A DNA stretch of 64,000 nt. Origin: Adlercreutzia mucosicola DSM 19490. GTDB lineage: Bacteria > Actinomycetota > Coriobacteriia > Coriobacteriales > Eggerthellaceae. A program made the position numbers and the translations under genes. The stretch spans positions 186,001-250,000 of the forward strand of contig NZ_AUGK01000004.1 of the NCBI RefSeq assembly GCF_000422625.1, read 5' to 3'. Under the pieces are notes generated by a model. That model was given only the letters and a program-made list of their open reading frames with translations. It had not been told where the DNA came from and searched no databases. Of this stretch, positions 6,699 through 15,915 are shown in pieces; within the stretch, counting starts at the first letter, position 1, and each line of letters opens with the position of its first letter.

Positions 6699-8423
6699 CT
6701 ATTCCGGAACGATGGCGTTGAAACGGCAGTACTGCACGCACTGGCCGCAGCCGATGCACAGGCCGGCGTCGATGAGGGCCACGCCCGACTCGTCGCGAGC
6801 GATGGCCGGGCAGCCCAAGGTGGCGCAGGAGCCGCAGGCGGTGCAGGAGGCGTTTACCCAGAAGGGCTTGGCCGGCTTGCGCTCCAGCAGCACGCAGGGC
6901 GAGCGGAACACGATGACGGAGATGTCGTCGATGGCCGTCGCCTCCTTCAGGGCGCTGCGCACGGCGGCCATATCGTTGGGATCCACCACGCGCACGTCCT
7001 CCACGCCGCAGGCCGCCACCACGGCCTCGATGTTCAGCTCGCGGCTGGGTCGGTTCTGCAGGGTGACGCCGTTGAAGGGGTTGCCCTGGCGGCCGGTCAT
7101 GGCCGTGGTGCGGTTGTCCAGCACGCACACGGTGCCCGCGCCGCGGTTGTACACCGTGGAGATGAGCGATGAGAGCCCCGAGTGGGCGAAGGTGGAGTCG
7201 CCGATGACCGCCACCACGGGCTTGTGCTCGGTGTGGCCTAAGGCCAGTTCGAAGCCGTGGGCCATGGACACCGAGGCCCCCATGTCAACCGTGGTGTCCA
7301 TGGCGGACAGCGGTGGCAGGGCGCCTAAGGTGTAGCAGCCGATGTCACCGGTGACGATGGCCTTCATGCGGGCGAGCTCCTTGAACACGATGCGGTGAGG
7401 GCATCCCGGGCAGAGCGCCGGCGGACGGCTGGGCAGGCCCTCCACGGCCGGGGCGTGGGGCGGCTCGGCGATGCCGAAGGCGGCGCGCACGAGCCCGGGC
7501 GACAGCTCGCCGGCCCGCGGCAGCGGCGCGGGCGGCTCGCTCACGGCAACGCCGCAGGCGCGCACAGCGTCAGCCAAATACTCCGAGCCCTCTTCCACCA
7601 CGTAGAGGCGATCCACCGAGGCAGCGAAGTCGCGCAGCAGGTTCGCGGGCACAGGCCAGGTGACCCCCAGCTTCAGCACCGAGGCCTCGGGTAGCGCCTC
7701 GATCACGTGCTGGTAGGTCGCGCCGGCGCAGACGACGCCCACTGCGCTGCCGCGGCGGACGACCTCGTTGTAGGGGCAGGTCTCTACCCATGCGCGCAGC
7801 GCGTCGACGCGATTCAGCTGCACCTGTCGACGGGGCTTGGCGAAGGCGGGCATCATCACCCACTTGCCCGGGTCCTTCTCGTAGGGACGCAGCGGGTGCT
7901 CGGCGCGCGCGCCGCAGGTCACGGGCGTCTTCGTATGGGAGATGCGCACGCTGGAGCGCAGCATCACCGGCACGTCGAACTGCTCGGAGATCGCGAAGGC
8001 GTCGCGGGCGAAGCGCAGGGCCTCGGCGGAATCGGCCGGATCCATGCACGGGATGGCGGCGGCTTGGGCGTAGTAGTGGGAGTCCTGCTCGTTCTGGGAC
8101 GAGTACATGCCCGGATCGTCTGCAGCCAGGATGACGAAGCCGCCCCCCACGCCCGTGTAGGCGGCCGTGAACAGCGGGTCGGCCGCCACGTTCACGCCCA
8201 CGTGCTTCATGGTGGCCAGCACCCGCGCGCCGGCGGCCGAGGCGCCGATGCCCACTTCCACGGCCACCTTCTCGTTGATGCACCACTCGGCGTAGACTCC
8301 CTCTTTCCGAGCGAAGGCCTCCAGCGTTTCCGTGGAGGGCGTGCCCGGGTAGGCCACGCCGATGGTGCAGCCGGCCTCCCAGGCGCCCTGGGCGATGGCC
8401 TCGTTTCCCGACATCAGTTCCAT
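6699..8423 (-). CDS. iorA: Indolepyruvate ferredoxin oxidoreductase alpha subunit
   Basis: 574 residues. The real start is the ATG at 8423 (MELMSGNEAIAQGAW) with AGGAGAG upstream; the open frame extends much further upstream but reads noise there. The pyrimidine-binding half (GTPSTE, KHVGVNVAADP) comes first, then the TPP-binding half with DIGCYTLG and GDSTFAHSG, then two [4Fe-4S] motifs at C527/C530/C533/C538 and C556/C559/C562/C566. These are all diagnostic of IorA. It catalyses decarboxylation of aromatic 2-oxoacids, giving reduced ferredoxin that the neighbouring Ech hydrogenase could reoxidise. Confidence 0.95.
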   Translation of the reverse strand: MELMSGNEAIAQGAWEAGCTIGVAYPGTPSTETLEAFARKEGVYAEWCINEKVAVEVGIGASAAGARVLATMKHVGVNVAADPLFTAAYTGVGGGFVILAADDPGMYSSQNEQDSHYYAQAAAIPCMDPADSAEALRFARDAFAISEQFDVPVMLRSSVRISHTKTPVTCGARAEHPLRPYEKDPGKWVMMPAFAKPRRQVQLNRVDALRAWVETCPYNEVVRRGSAVGVVCAGATYQHVIEALPEASVLKLGVTWPVPANLLRDFAASVDRLYVVEEGSEYLADAVRACGVAVSEPPAPLPRAGELSPGLVRAAFGIAEPPHAPAVEGLPSRPPALCPGCPHRIVFKELARMKAIVTGDIGCYTLGALPPLSAMDTTVDMGASVSMAHGFELALGHTEHKPVVAVIGDSTFAHSGLSSLISTVYNRGAGTVCVLDNRTTAMTGRQGNPFNGVTLQNRPSRELNIEAVVAACGVEDVRVVDPNDMAAVRSALKEATAIDDISVIVFRSPCVLLERKPAKPFWVNASCTACGSCATLGCPAIARDESGVALIDAGLCIGCGQCVQYCRFNAIVPE

Positions 8424-8506
8424 AAGATACTCTCTCCTCTCATCCCCTGCCGTTTCCCCCGATGGTCGGCCCCGCGCCTCTGGCGCCGACCGCAGCGAGC
8501 TGTGCC

Positions 8507-8947
8507 CTAGTGCTCCTCGTAGCGCATGCAGAAAGTGCCGATCTGGATCATGTCGCCGGGACGCAGGGCCTTGGCCTCGACGGTGTCGTTGTTCACCCAC
8601 ACGCCGTTGAACGAGTTCGCGTCGCGGATGACGTAGCAGCCGGCCTCCGGCTCGATGGTGGCGTGCATGCGCGAGACGGTCATATCGTTCAGGAAGATGG
8701 AGCACTGGGGACTGCGACCCACGCTGAGGGGCTCGCTGCCCAGCTCGAAGGTGATGCCCACCTGGGGCCCTCGCACCACGTTCAGCGAGGCGCGCACGGC
8801 GTTGCCCTCGGGGGCGGCAGGCGCTGGGCCGTCCATGGTCAGCGGCTTGAAGGCCTGAGTCGTTCCCAGCAGCTTGAATCCGCAGGTGGGACAAGCGGTA
8901 TCGCCGGGGGCGACGGGGTGGGAGCAAACGGGACACGTATCGCTCAT
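8507..8947 (-). CDS. Zinc-ribbon FHA-domain protein
   Basis: 146 residues. An N-terminal zinc ribbon (C5, C8, C19, C22) is followed by a linker and a forkhead-associated domain from about residue 53, with VGRSPQCSIFLND, SRMHATIE and NSFNGVWVN, the standard phosphothreonine-binding loops. FHA proteins read Ser/Thr kinase signals. It starts one base after the dacA stop and its ribosome site (GGAGGAATAAC) includes the dacA end. Its location between dacA and iorA suggests cell-envelope regulation, but the partner kinase is not in the window. Confidence 0.88.
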   Translation of the reverse strand: MSDTCPVCSHPVAPGDTACPTCGFKLLGTTQAFKPLTMDGPAPAAPEGNAVRASLNVVRGPQVGITFELGSEPLSVGRSPQCSIFLNDMTVSRMHATIEPEAGCYVIRDANSFNGVWVNNDTVEAKALRPGDMIQIGTFCMRYEEH

Positions 8948-8948
8948 G

Positions 8949-10460
8949 TTATTCCTCCTTGGAATCGTCGGAGGACGAATCGCCCTCGCTTAAGGGCGCC
9001 TCGCCGGCGGCGATGGCCCGAATATCGTCGATGTTCTGATCGGTGGCGGCCTTGCTGTAGATAAGCGGCGTCTCGTTGACGAGCACCGGCTCGGCTACGA
9101 GCTCGGTGCCGCCGAAGCCGGCCCAGAGGCGGTCCCACCAAAAGCCGATGGACTGGAGCAGATCCGGCGCCGGAGAGTCTTCTGTGGCCACCAGGTCTTG
9201 GGAGGCGATCAGCTGGTTGCCCTGGTAGAAGTTCAGGGTGCCCACCACATCCCCTGCGGCCACGGCCCCGGGCAGGTCGCGGGTGACAAGCTCTTGGCTC
9301 ACGTTGCCCTCGGGCGCGAACACCTCCACAGTGGCGCTCGGATCGGCCAGGGTGGCCTTCACGCACTTGTCGGGCCAGGCGGTCTGGGGCACCTCGGCGA
9401 TAAGCGGCACCTCGGTGGCCGCGCCGTCCTTGTCCATGGAGACCGTCTGGGGACTGTGGGCCAGGGCATAGGTCATGCGATTGTCGTACACCCAGTTCAG
9501 CAGCGCCTTCGTGTCCTCGAAGCGGGCGCTTTCCGACGGCGTGCCCAGCACGATGGCGTACAAGTCGCCCTCGCCCCGGTTACAGGCGCCGGCGAAGGCG
9601 TAGCCGGCCGTGTCGGTGAAGCCGGTCTTGATGCCACAGGCACCCTCGTAGCTGTCGAGCAGAAGGTCGCTCGAGGTGAGGTCGATGATGTGGGTGGCCC
9701 CGTCGGGCTTGGTGACGGTCAGCTGGGCGGTGGGCATGGCCACGATAGCGCGGAACGTCTCGTTCTTCATGGCGTAGGCGCACATGACGGCCACATCGCG
9801 GGCCGTGGAGTACATCTCGTTGTCGAACTCGCCCACATCCAGGCCGTGGGGGTTCGAGAACAGCGTGCTGGTCATGCCGAGCTCGGCCGCCTTGGCATTC
9901 ATGGCGGCCACGAAGGCCTCGTTGGGGTCCTGCCCCTCGGCGGCCAGGGTGGCTCCCACGGTCTCGGCGATGGCGATGGCCGCATCGTTGCCCGAGGGCA
10001 CCATGAGGCCCGTGAGCGCCGCCTGCAGCGACAGCTTGTCGCCCACGGCCAGCTCGGCCGACGATTCGCCCACGGTGCCCGCGGCCTCGCTCACGGTGAC
10101 CGTGGTGTCCAGGGGCATCCCGGAGTCCAGGGCCACGATGGCGGTCATCACCTTGGTGATGGAGGCGATGTGGGTCTGCGTGTCGGCATCGCGCGAGAAG
10201 TATACGGTGCCGTCGGCCCCGACGACGATGGCGTACTTCGCGGTGACGTTCGGACAGGCCACGGCGGGAAGCCCCCGCTCGGCCACGGTGGTGCCCAGCA
10301 GCTGGTCGGTGCCGCGTACCTCGGCCAGGGCCGGTGCGGGCGCGAAGATACCGCCGGCCAGAACAGCGGCCAGCAAACAGGCGAGCGCCCGTCTGGTCAG
10401 ACAGGCGCGTCGGCTGCGGGATTGAGCGGTATGCGGATGTTTAGCTCGGATCAACAACAT
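8949..10460 (-). CDS. dacA: D-alanyl-D-alanine carboxypeptidase (peptidase S11)
   Basis: 503 residues with a signal peptide ending about ALA-46. The serine peptidase motifs are SITK (100-103), SGN (156-158) and KTG (278-280). After the catalytic domain a beta-rich PBP5 C-terminal-type domain and an acidic Ser/Asp/Glu tail follow. It trims D-Ala from peptidoglycan stem peptides outside the membrane. The C-terminal FWWDRLWAGF segment could lie along the membrane as in PBP5. The ATG lies 20 bases inside the end of the upstream ACT2 gene, with AAGAGG before it. Confidence 0.93.
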   Translation of the reverse strand: MLLIRAKHPHTAQSRSRRACLTRRALACLLAAVLAGGIFAPAPALAEVRGTDQLLGTTVAERGLPAVACPNVTAKYAIVVGADGTVYFSRDADTQTHIASITKVMTAIVALDSGMPLDTTVTVSEAAGTVGESSAELAVGDKLSLQAALTGLMVPSGNDAAIAIAETVGATLAAEGQDPNEAFVAAMNAKAAELGMTSTLFSNPHGLDVGEFDNEMYSTARDVAVMCAYAMKNETFRAIVAMPTAQLTVTKPDGATHIIDLTSSDLLLDSYEGACGIKTGFTDTAGYAFAGACNRGEGDLYAIVLGTPSESARFEDTKALLNWVYDNRMTYALAHSPQTVSMDKDGAATEVPLIAEVPQTAWPDKCVKATLADPSATVEVFAPEGNVSQELVTRDLPGAVAAGDVVGTLNFYQGNQLIASQDLVATEDSPAPDLLQSIGFWWDRLWAGFGGTELVAEPVLVNETPLIYSKAATDQNIDDIRAIAAGEAPLSEGDSSSDDSKEE

Positions 10461-10872
10461 AAACCTCTTCGGGAGAAAGGATCTTGAAACCGGCCTCGGC
10501 CAGAGCGGCCTCGGCTCCCTCGCCGGCGATCTTCAGCACATCGATGGCTGCGCCGGCGGCGGTGGAGAAGCAATAACCGTACTCGATGTTCATGGACGCC
10601 TCGTTGCAGAACTCCAGAAGCGAGGCCAAGGTGCCGGGCTCGTCGGCCACCGACACGGCGATGACCGGGGTGACCGTGGCGCGGAAGTTCGCCTCGGCGA
10701 GCACGGCCGCGGCGCGCCTTGGGGTGTCGCAGAAGATGCGCACGATGCCGAAGTCGGCGGTGTCGGCCACGAACAGGGCCTGCATGTTGATGCCCGCCTC
10801 GGAAAGGGTGCGGCAGGCGGCCGCCAGGCGGCCCTTCTCGTTGGTGAGGAATACCGTCAGCTGCGAGATCAT
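10441..10872 (-). CDS. Tandem ACT-domain protein (ACT2)
   Basis: 143 residues from an ATG at 10872 that overlaps the paaK2 stop as TAATG, with GGGGAG upstream. Two ACT repeats (about 2-70 and 72-140) start MISQLTVFLTNEKGRL and VIAVSVADEPGTL. It is a paralogue of ACT1 and occupies the same position relative to its PaaK neighbour. It probably binds an aromatic amino acid or keto acid and tunes the pathway. The longer open frame seen upstream is a shadow of paaK2. Confidence 0.85.
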   Translation of the reverse strand: MISQLTVFLTNEKGRLAAACRTLSEAGINMQALFVADTADFGIVRIFCDTPRRAAAVLAEANFRATVTPVIAVSVADEPGTLASLLEFCNEASMNIEYGYCFSTAAGAAIDVLKIAGEGAEAALAEAGFKILSPEEVYVVDPS

Positions 10873-12176
10873 TAGTTCGTCTCCCCTCTCAGGTCGATGA
10901 CGCGCTTGGCCTTGCCCTCCGAGCGCGCGATGGTCTTGGGCTCCACGAATTTGATGTCGACGGCCACCTGCAGGTTGCTCTTGAGCGCGGCGGCCAGACG
11001 GCTGCGCAGATCCTCCAGGGCGCGCACCTCGTCGATGGGGAAATCGGGCTCGGTCTCCACCTGCAGCTCCACGTGATCGAGCGGGCCCTGCATGGTGAGG
11101 ATGATCTGGTACTGGGTGGCGATTTCGGGGAACTCGGTGATGACCTGCTCGATCTGGGACGGGAACACGTTCACGCCGCGGATGATGAGCATGTCGTCGG
11201 TGCGGCCCAGCAGGCGACCGATCTTGCGGTGGGTGCGCCCGCAGGCGCACATCTCGGCGTGGATGGTGGTGACGTCGCGGGTGCGGTAGCGGATCATCGG
11301 CGAGCACTCGCGGGTGAGCGTGGTGATGACGAGCTCGCCCACTTCCCCGTCGGGCAGCACTTCCAAGGTATCGGGATCGATGATCTCGCAGTAGAACTGA
11401 TCCTCGGCGATGTGCAGGCCGCCGCGCTCGGCACACTCCATGGCCACGCCCGGACCCATAATCTCCGACAGGCCGTAGACGTCGCAGTACTGCAGCCCCA
11501 GCTTGTCGGCGATCTCCTGACGCATGTTCTCCGAGCAGGGCTCGGCGCCGAAGATGCCGCCGGAGATCTGGAACTCGGTGGCAGGGTCATAGCCCATCTC
11601 GATGGCCGTGTCGGCGATGAGCAGGGCGTAGGACGGGGTGCAGCAGAGGATGTCGGTCTTGCAGTCCTTCAGCATCTGCACCTGGCGCTTGGTGTTGCCC
11701 GAAGAAGTGGGGATGACGGTGCAGCCCATGGCCTCGCCGCCGGCATGGGCGCCCAAACCGCCGGTGAACAGGCCGTAGCCGTAGGACACCTGGATAGTGG
11801 ACTCGCGCGAGCCGCCGACCATGGCGATGCCGCGGGCGAAGCAATCGCCCCAGTTCGCTAGGTCGTTGGCGGTGTGTCCCACCACGGTGGCCTGGCCCGT
11901 GGTGCCCGAGGAGGCGTGGATGCGGGCCACGTCGGCGTTCTCGCGAGCGAACATGCCGAAGGGGTAGTTGTCGCGCATGTCCTGCTTCACGACGAAGGGG
12001 AACTTCTCCAGGTCCTCCAGGCTGTGCAAATCGTCGGGGGTGACCCCGGCCTCATCGAAGCGCTCGCGATAGAGCGGTACGTTCTCGTAGGCGTTGCGCA
12101 CCGACTCGCGCAAACGCTCCAGCTGCAGCTCGCGAAGCTCCTCACGGGGCATCGCCTCAATCTCCGGTTGATACAC
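10872..12176 (-). CDS. Phenylacetate-CoA ligase family protein (copy 2)
   Basis: 434 residues, PaaK family. It has ASSGTTGQATVVG near residues 93-105, the YGLSEIMGPG motif and the RGVNVFPSQIEQVI C-terminal segment. It starts at GTG with AAGGAGG upstream, 20 bases inside the end of the VanW-type gene. Copy 1 and copy 2 share the same fold and motifs but differ in the nucleotide loop (GKP against GQA) and across the substrate pocket, so they may use different arylacetates. With ACT2 it forms a second ligase/ACT pair upstream of iorAB. Confidence 0.88.
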   Translation of the reverse strand: MYQPEIEAMPREELRELQLERLRESVRNAYENVPLYRERFDEAGVTPDDLHSLEDLEKFPFVVKQDMRDNYPFGMFARENADVARIHASSGTTGQATVVGHTANDLANWGDCFARGIAMVGGSRESTIQVSYGYGLFTGGLGAHAGGEAMGCTVIPTSSGNTKRQVQMLKDCKTDILCCTPSYALLIADTAIEMGYDPATEFQISGGIFGAEPCSENMRQEIADKLGLQYCDVYGLSEIMGPGVAMECAERGGLHIAEDQFYCEIIDPDTLEVLPDGEVGELVITTLTRECSPMIRYRTRDVTTIHAEMCACGRTHRKIGRLLGRTDDMLIIRGVNVFPSQIEQVITEFPEIATQYQIILTMQGPLDHVELQVETEPDFPIDEVRALEDLRSRLAAALKSNLQVAVDIKFVEPKTIARSEGKAKRVIDLRGETN

Positions 12177-14718
12177 GGGCGTCCTCCTTGCCGTCGCTTT
12201 CCTTGTCCTTGTCCGTATCCCCTTCGTCGGGGGCCGGTGCGTTCGGCCCTTCCACGATCACCTCGTTGATCGGGTTGTAGTTCGATTCGAAATCCTCCTC
12301 GTGCAGGATGGTGCCCGCACGGTCGCGCACGATGCGGTGCACGGTGACGCTGCGGCCGTCGGCGCCCTTGGTCTTCACGTAGCGGGTGCCCGGCGCCTCG
12401 TTCTCGTCTACCTTGGTCTTGGTCTGATAGGCCTCGCCAGGGCGCCAGTCGCCGGTCTCGGTAGTGACCACGTAGCCCGGGTCGATGCCGTAGAGCGTGA
12501 CCGTGAGCGAGCCGTCGGTGTAGCGCGTGCGCAGAAGCACGTCGGAGGTGGTGTCGTTTTGCCACTTGAGATCAAGATAAGGATACGCGATCGCGGCATC
12601 GCGGCCCGTGGGATAGCTGGATATGTAAAGGGAATGGTTGCGGCGCTCGGTCACAGGGTAGCCGCCCTCGTAGACAGCGTTGAACACCGTGGTGGCCACC
12701 TGGCAGATGCCGCCCCCGATGGCGTCGGTGTACTCGCCGCCGGAGATGACGCCGGCGCCTTTGAAGCCCATGGCCTCGTTGGCCTCGCCGCCAAGCACCT
12801 CGGAGAACGACCAGATGCCGCCGTTGGCTCGGGCGATGGAGTCGGTGAGCAGGTCGGCGGCCAGATGGATGTTGTGGCGGCGGTTGGCGGTGCCGGCCCC
12901 GTCGTTGTATTCGGTCGTGTAAGAGCTGATCTTGCTGATGAGCCCCTTCTCCAGGGCCTCGTCGAAGGTGGTCTTGGCGGGAGCCGCGCCCCAGCCGATG
13001 GCGATGCTGGGCCGCTCCGGCGCCACCTCGGCCGCGCCGGTGTCGCGGAAGGCCGCGAAGATGCCCGTGTCGGCGGCGCTGACCGCGTCGGCGGTCAGCG
13101 GGTAGCGCGAACCGTCCTGGGCGTAGACCCACAGCTCGCCGCCCTCGTTGGCGAAGGAGACGGTGACGGCGGAGACGAATCCCGCATCGCGAATGAGGGC
13201 GAGCAGGTCTGCGCAGGCCGTCTTCTCGTCGAAAGTCGGGGCCAGGCGCGCGACCCCGTCGCGCTCGATCACGTCGGTGGTGATCCAGCGGCCCATCTCG
13301 GCGGCGCCCAGATCCCACTGGTTGCCCTCGAAAGTGAAGGTGATGCCGCGGTCAAGGACGGACTGGATGAAGGCGCGGCAGGCCTCGGCCGCCTCGGCAT
13401 CGATGCGCGAGGGGGCCCAGGAGGCGTGGGCGACGAAGGAGAAGTTGTCGGGGGTGGCACCGAGGAAGCCCTCGGCGAGCTTGCCCCGCAGCTCATCGCG
13501 GTCGACGATGGTGCCGTCGTGGCCCTCGACCAGCGACGTGACCCCTTCTTCGATGGCGACGTTGTAGTCGACGCGGGGCTCGCCGATGGTCTCGTCGATT
13601 TCGGTGGCCAAAGCCTCAAGGGCCTCTTCGTCGAAGAAGAGGCGCACGGGCAGGGTCACCGACTGGGTGGCAGCCTCGATGCGCTGGCTCAGACCGCCGT
13701 CGCGGCCGATGGCGAACGCCTCCTCCACCAGATCGGTAACGGGAATGCGCGCGCCCAAGGTACCCGCCTCGGCGACCCACAGTTTCTTGTCGGCCCGGGC
13801 CTCCTCCACCGACAGCTGCTCGGCTTGGGCGGCCTCCTCGGTCAGCGCCGTGTTCACGTCGACGGTCTGGGCCGCCTCGTCACTCGCGAAAATGATGCCG
13901 GCACCGGAACTCACATGATCGCCGTAGGCCTCATCGAGGGCCACGGCTGCCTCTTGGCGGGTCATGCCCGATAGATCGACGGTGCCCACGGACACGCCGC
14001 GGTAGATGCGCTCGCCGTTGAGCAGGTGATCGATGCCGAAGGCACCGCCGACCAGCAGACCCGCTAGGAGAAAAGCCGCCGCGATCAGGGGCAATTTTGA
14101 CTTGCGACGCCTAAGCTGGGTGGCGGGGATCATGGCACGCGGACCGCCGTTGCTCGCAGGGGCCTTCTTGGCGCGCCGCGCCGTTCTCGCATGCGGATGC
14201 TCAGTGCCACGACGTTGGATGCGGTCGCGCGCGGATGCCTCGCGGGCGCTCCCGCGCCGCGCGGTGGCGCGGCCCGCAGGCTCGGTGCCACGCTCCCGGC
14301 TCGCGCCCGGGCGGGTTGCCGGTGCTTCGGCGGGGCGCGTCCGCGGGGCCGTGCGGCTGGCGCTGCCCTCGCGCACCCGATCGCGGGGAGCGATGGCGCG
14401 AGGGGACGGGGCATCTATGCGCGTGCGCGCGGCACGCTGCGCCCCCGTCGTCCCAGCGGCGCGGCGGCCGCGGCTCTCGGATGAGGCGGTATGCGAACGC
14501 GGGCGGGAGCCGTCCTCGGCCTTGCGACCCGGACGGGTGTGTACGGTGCGCGAAGGACGGCCAGATGCGCCGCCTCCCTTTCCCGCCCCCCTCTCCGAAC
14601 GCGGGCGGCCGGTGCGGGGCGTTGCCGAAGAGGCGTCCCGGGCGCTGGCGCCGCGCTCGGTCTGCGAGCGGCCCGGCCGGTGCGGGGAGCCAGCGGCAGA
14701 GCCCCTACGCTGCACCAT
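12157..14718 (-). CDS. VanW family protein with basic N-terminal extension
   Basis: 853 residues. The first ~195 residues are a low-complexity Arg/Ser/Ala/Pro-rich cytoplasmic segment; one membrane segment follows (about 210-229, preceded by LRRRKSK); then peptidoglycan-binding-type (PG_binding_4) repeats outside the cell and a VanW domain with TANRRHNIHLAA, FKGAGVISGGEY and GGGICQVATTVFNAVY. An acidic tail (DEGDTDKDKE) ends the chain. VanW proteins are envelope-associated with unclear activity. The ATG has GAGGTG upstream and lies 14 bases inside the pgsA end; a start at the internal Met196 has no ribosome site. Confidence 0.85.
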   Translation of the reverse strand: MVQRRGSAAGSPHRPGRSQTERGASARDASSATPRTGRPRSERGAGKGGGASGRPSRTVHTRPGRKAEDGSRPRSHTASSESRGRRAAGTTGAQRAARTRIDAPSPRAIAPRDRVREGSASRTAPRTRPAEAPATRPGASRERGTEPAGRATARRGSAREASARDRIQRRGTEHPHARTARRAKKAPASNGGPRAMIPATQLRRRKSKLPLIAAAFLLAGLLVGGAFGIDHLLNGERIYRGVSVGTVDLSGMTRQEAAVALDEAYGDHVSSGAGIIFASDEAAQTVDVNTALTEEAAQAEQLSVEEARADKKLWVAEAGTLGARIPVTDLVEEAFAIGRDGGLSQRIEAATQSVTLPVRLFFDEEALEALATEIDETIGEPRVDYNVAIEEGVTSLVEGHDGTIVDRDELRGKLAEGFLGATPDNFSFVAHASWAPSRIDAEAAEACRAFIQSVLDRGITFTFEGNQWDLGAAEMGRWITTDVIERDGVARLAPTFDEKTACADLLALIRDAGFVSAVTVSFANEGGELWVYAQDGSRYPLTADAVSAADTGIFAAFRDTGAAEVAPERPSIAIGWGAAPAKTTFDEALEKGLISKISSYTTEYNDGAGTANRRHNIHLAADLLTDSIARANGGIWSFSEVLGGEANEAMGFKGAGVISGGEYTDAIGGGICQVATTVFNAVYEGGYPVTERRNHSLYISSYPTGRDAAIAYPYLDLKWQNDTTSDVLLRTRYTDGSLTVTLYGIDPGYVVTTETGDWRPGEAYQTKTKVDENEAPGTRYVKTKGADGRSVTVHRIVRDRAGTILHEEDFESNYNPINEVIVEGPNAPAPDEGDTDKDKESDGKEDARVSTGD

Positions 14719-15376
14719 GACCGCACCTCTTCGGGTCGTCGGCCAGGGCCCGCTTCAGAGCGCGGGCCGCGGCGACGGAATAGTATACCGTCACGCCGAG
14801 CGACAGGATGAGGCCGGCGTAGATGAACCAGATACCCCAGGACACCATCCCGTCGCTGAAGCCGGGCAGCCACGCCGCGTCGGTCAGTCCCAGACCCGGG
14901 ACGAGGGGCCAGTTCAGCAGCAGGCCCGCGAAGCCCACGAACAGAAACGTCGTGGCGAACTTGCCCGGGTAGATGACGGGCACGCGAATGCGGAAGCGGG
15001 ACAGCAGGATGCCCCCGCCGATGAGCAGGTACAGATCGCGCACGACCACCACGACGATGACCCACAGCGGGATGCGGCCCACGATAAACACGCCGAGCAC
15101 GCCGGTGATCATGAGGATGCGGTCGATGGCCGGGTCCAGCAGCTGGCCCAAGCGCGACACCGTATGGGTGCGCCGCGCGATTTGGCCGTCGAGGAAATCG
15201 GTGGCGGCGGCCACGGCGAACACGAGGGTGGCCGCCAGGTCGTAATCATTCAGAAGCAGGACGAGGTAGGCCGGCACCATGAGCAGGCGCGCGAAGGAGA
15301 TGATGTTGGCCAGGGTGAAGATCCGGTGCGTGACCTCCTCGGTCGCACCGCTTGCGTTCTTCAGCTTCTCGGCCAT
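14705..15376 (-). CDS. pgsA: CDP-diacylglycerol--glycerol-3-phosphate 3-phosphatidyltransferase
   Basis: Integral membrane enzyme committing CDP-diacylglycerol to phosphatidylglycerol. The CDP-alcohol phosphotransferase signature is complete: D60, D63-G64, A67-R68, G77, D81 and D85. Four to five hydrophobic segments fit the family, and 223 residues is slightly longer than usual. It is the first gene of the long operon that runs to paaK1, and a terminator of the upstream ech operon lies just before its start. Other CDP-alcohol transferases are possible, but PgsA is the best fit. Confidence 0.88.
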   Translation of the reverse strand: MAEKLKNASGATEEVTHRIFTLANIISFARLLMVPAYLVLLLNDYDLAATLVFAVAAATDFLDGQIARRTHTVSRLGQLLDPAIDRILMITGVLGVFIVGRIPLWVIVVVVVRDLYLLIGGGILLSRFRIRVPVIYPGKFATTFLFVGFAGLLLNWPLVPGLGLTDAAWLPGFSDGMVSWGIWFIYAGLILSLGVTVYYSVAAARALKRALADDPKRCGHGAA

Positions 15377-15397
15377 AGGAACAAGCCTCCCCTTTCC

Positions 15398-15428
15398 AAA
15401 AAATCCGGACCCCCAAGGGAGTCCGGAC
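15398..15428 (-). terminator. Rho-independent terminator of the ech operon
   Basis: On the minus strand TCCGGACTC pairs with GGGTCCGGA around a short loop and is followed by six Ts, about 80 bases beyond the echF stop and before pgsA. Confidence 0.85.
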
Positions 15429-15507
15429 TGTCATGCCAGCTTGTGCAATTCTACCAGATCGCAGCGGCCTTCAAGGGTTCGCCATGAAACTTAACGCGCT
15501 CTTTACC

Positions 15508-15909
15508 TTACGATTCCGTTAGGGTCTCCGTCTCGGCTGCCGATACCGGCGTCGTCGCGGCGGCCTTCGGGTCGGGCACCTCGACCACGCGGCAGCTCTG
15601 GGCCGTGGCCACCGGGGTGTAGGCGGGATCCATGGACAGGCAGGCCTTGGGGCAGGCGCGCACGCAGCTGCCGCACTGCACGCAGCGAAAAGGGTCGATG
15701 GACCAGGTGCGGTCCTTCTTCTCCACCACGATGGCATCGGCCGGGCAGGTTTTCGCGCAGATACCGCACAGGATGCAATCGGCAGCATCGATGGCGATGT
15801 GGCCCTTCAGTCCCGCAGGGGCCGGCTTGGTCTCAAAGGGGTACAGCAGAGTCTCGGGCTTCTTGAAGAGCGAGCCCAAGGTCATGCCACCCAGCTTGAA
15901 GCTACCCAT
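15508..15909 (-). CDS. echF: Ech-type hydrogenase ferredoxin-like subunit (EchF)
   Basis: 133 residues with two 4Fe-4S motifs, C45/C48/C51/C55 and C76/C79/C82/C86, and an Ala/Thr/Glu-rich tail of about 40 residues. In Ech and complex I-like enzymes this subunit carries electrons from ferredoxin to the small subunit. It is the last gene of echABCDEF, six bases after echE, and is followed by a terminator. The tail beyond residue 95 is longer than the core needs. Confidence 0.9.
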   Translation of the reverse strand: MGSFKLGGMTLGSLFKKPETLLYPFETKPAPAGLKGHIAIDAADCILCGICAKTCPADAIVVEKKDRTWSIDPFRCVQCGSCVRACPKACLSMDPAYTPVATAQSCRVVEVPDPKAAATTPVSAAETETLTES

Positions 15910-15915
15910 GGATGC

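Noticed and set aside
6091-7128. Long Arg-rich open frame antisense or out of frame with iorA/iorB
   Set aside because: It overlaps conserved genes in another frame, has the Arg/Gly/His composition typical of GC-rich shadows, and no ribosome site.
8424-8936. Extension of iorA upstream of 8423
   Set aside because: Out-of-frame shadow of the FHA gene; the ribosome site and conserved N-terminus place the start at 8423.
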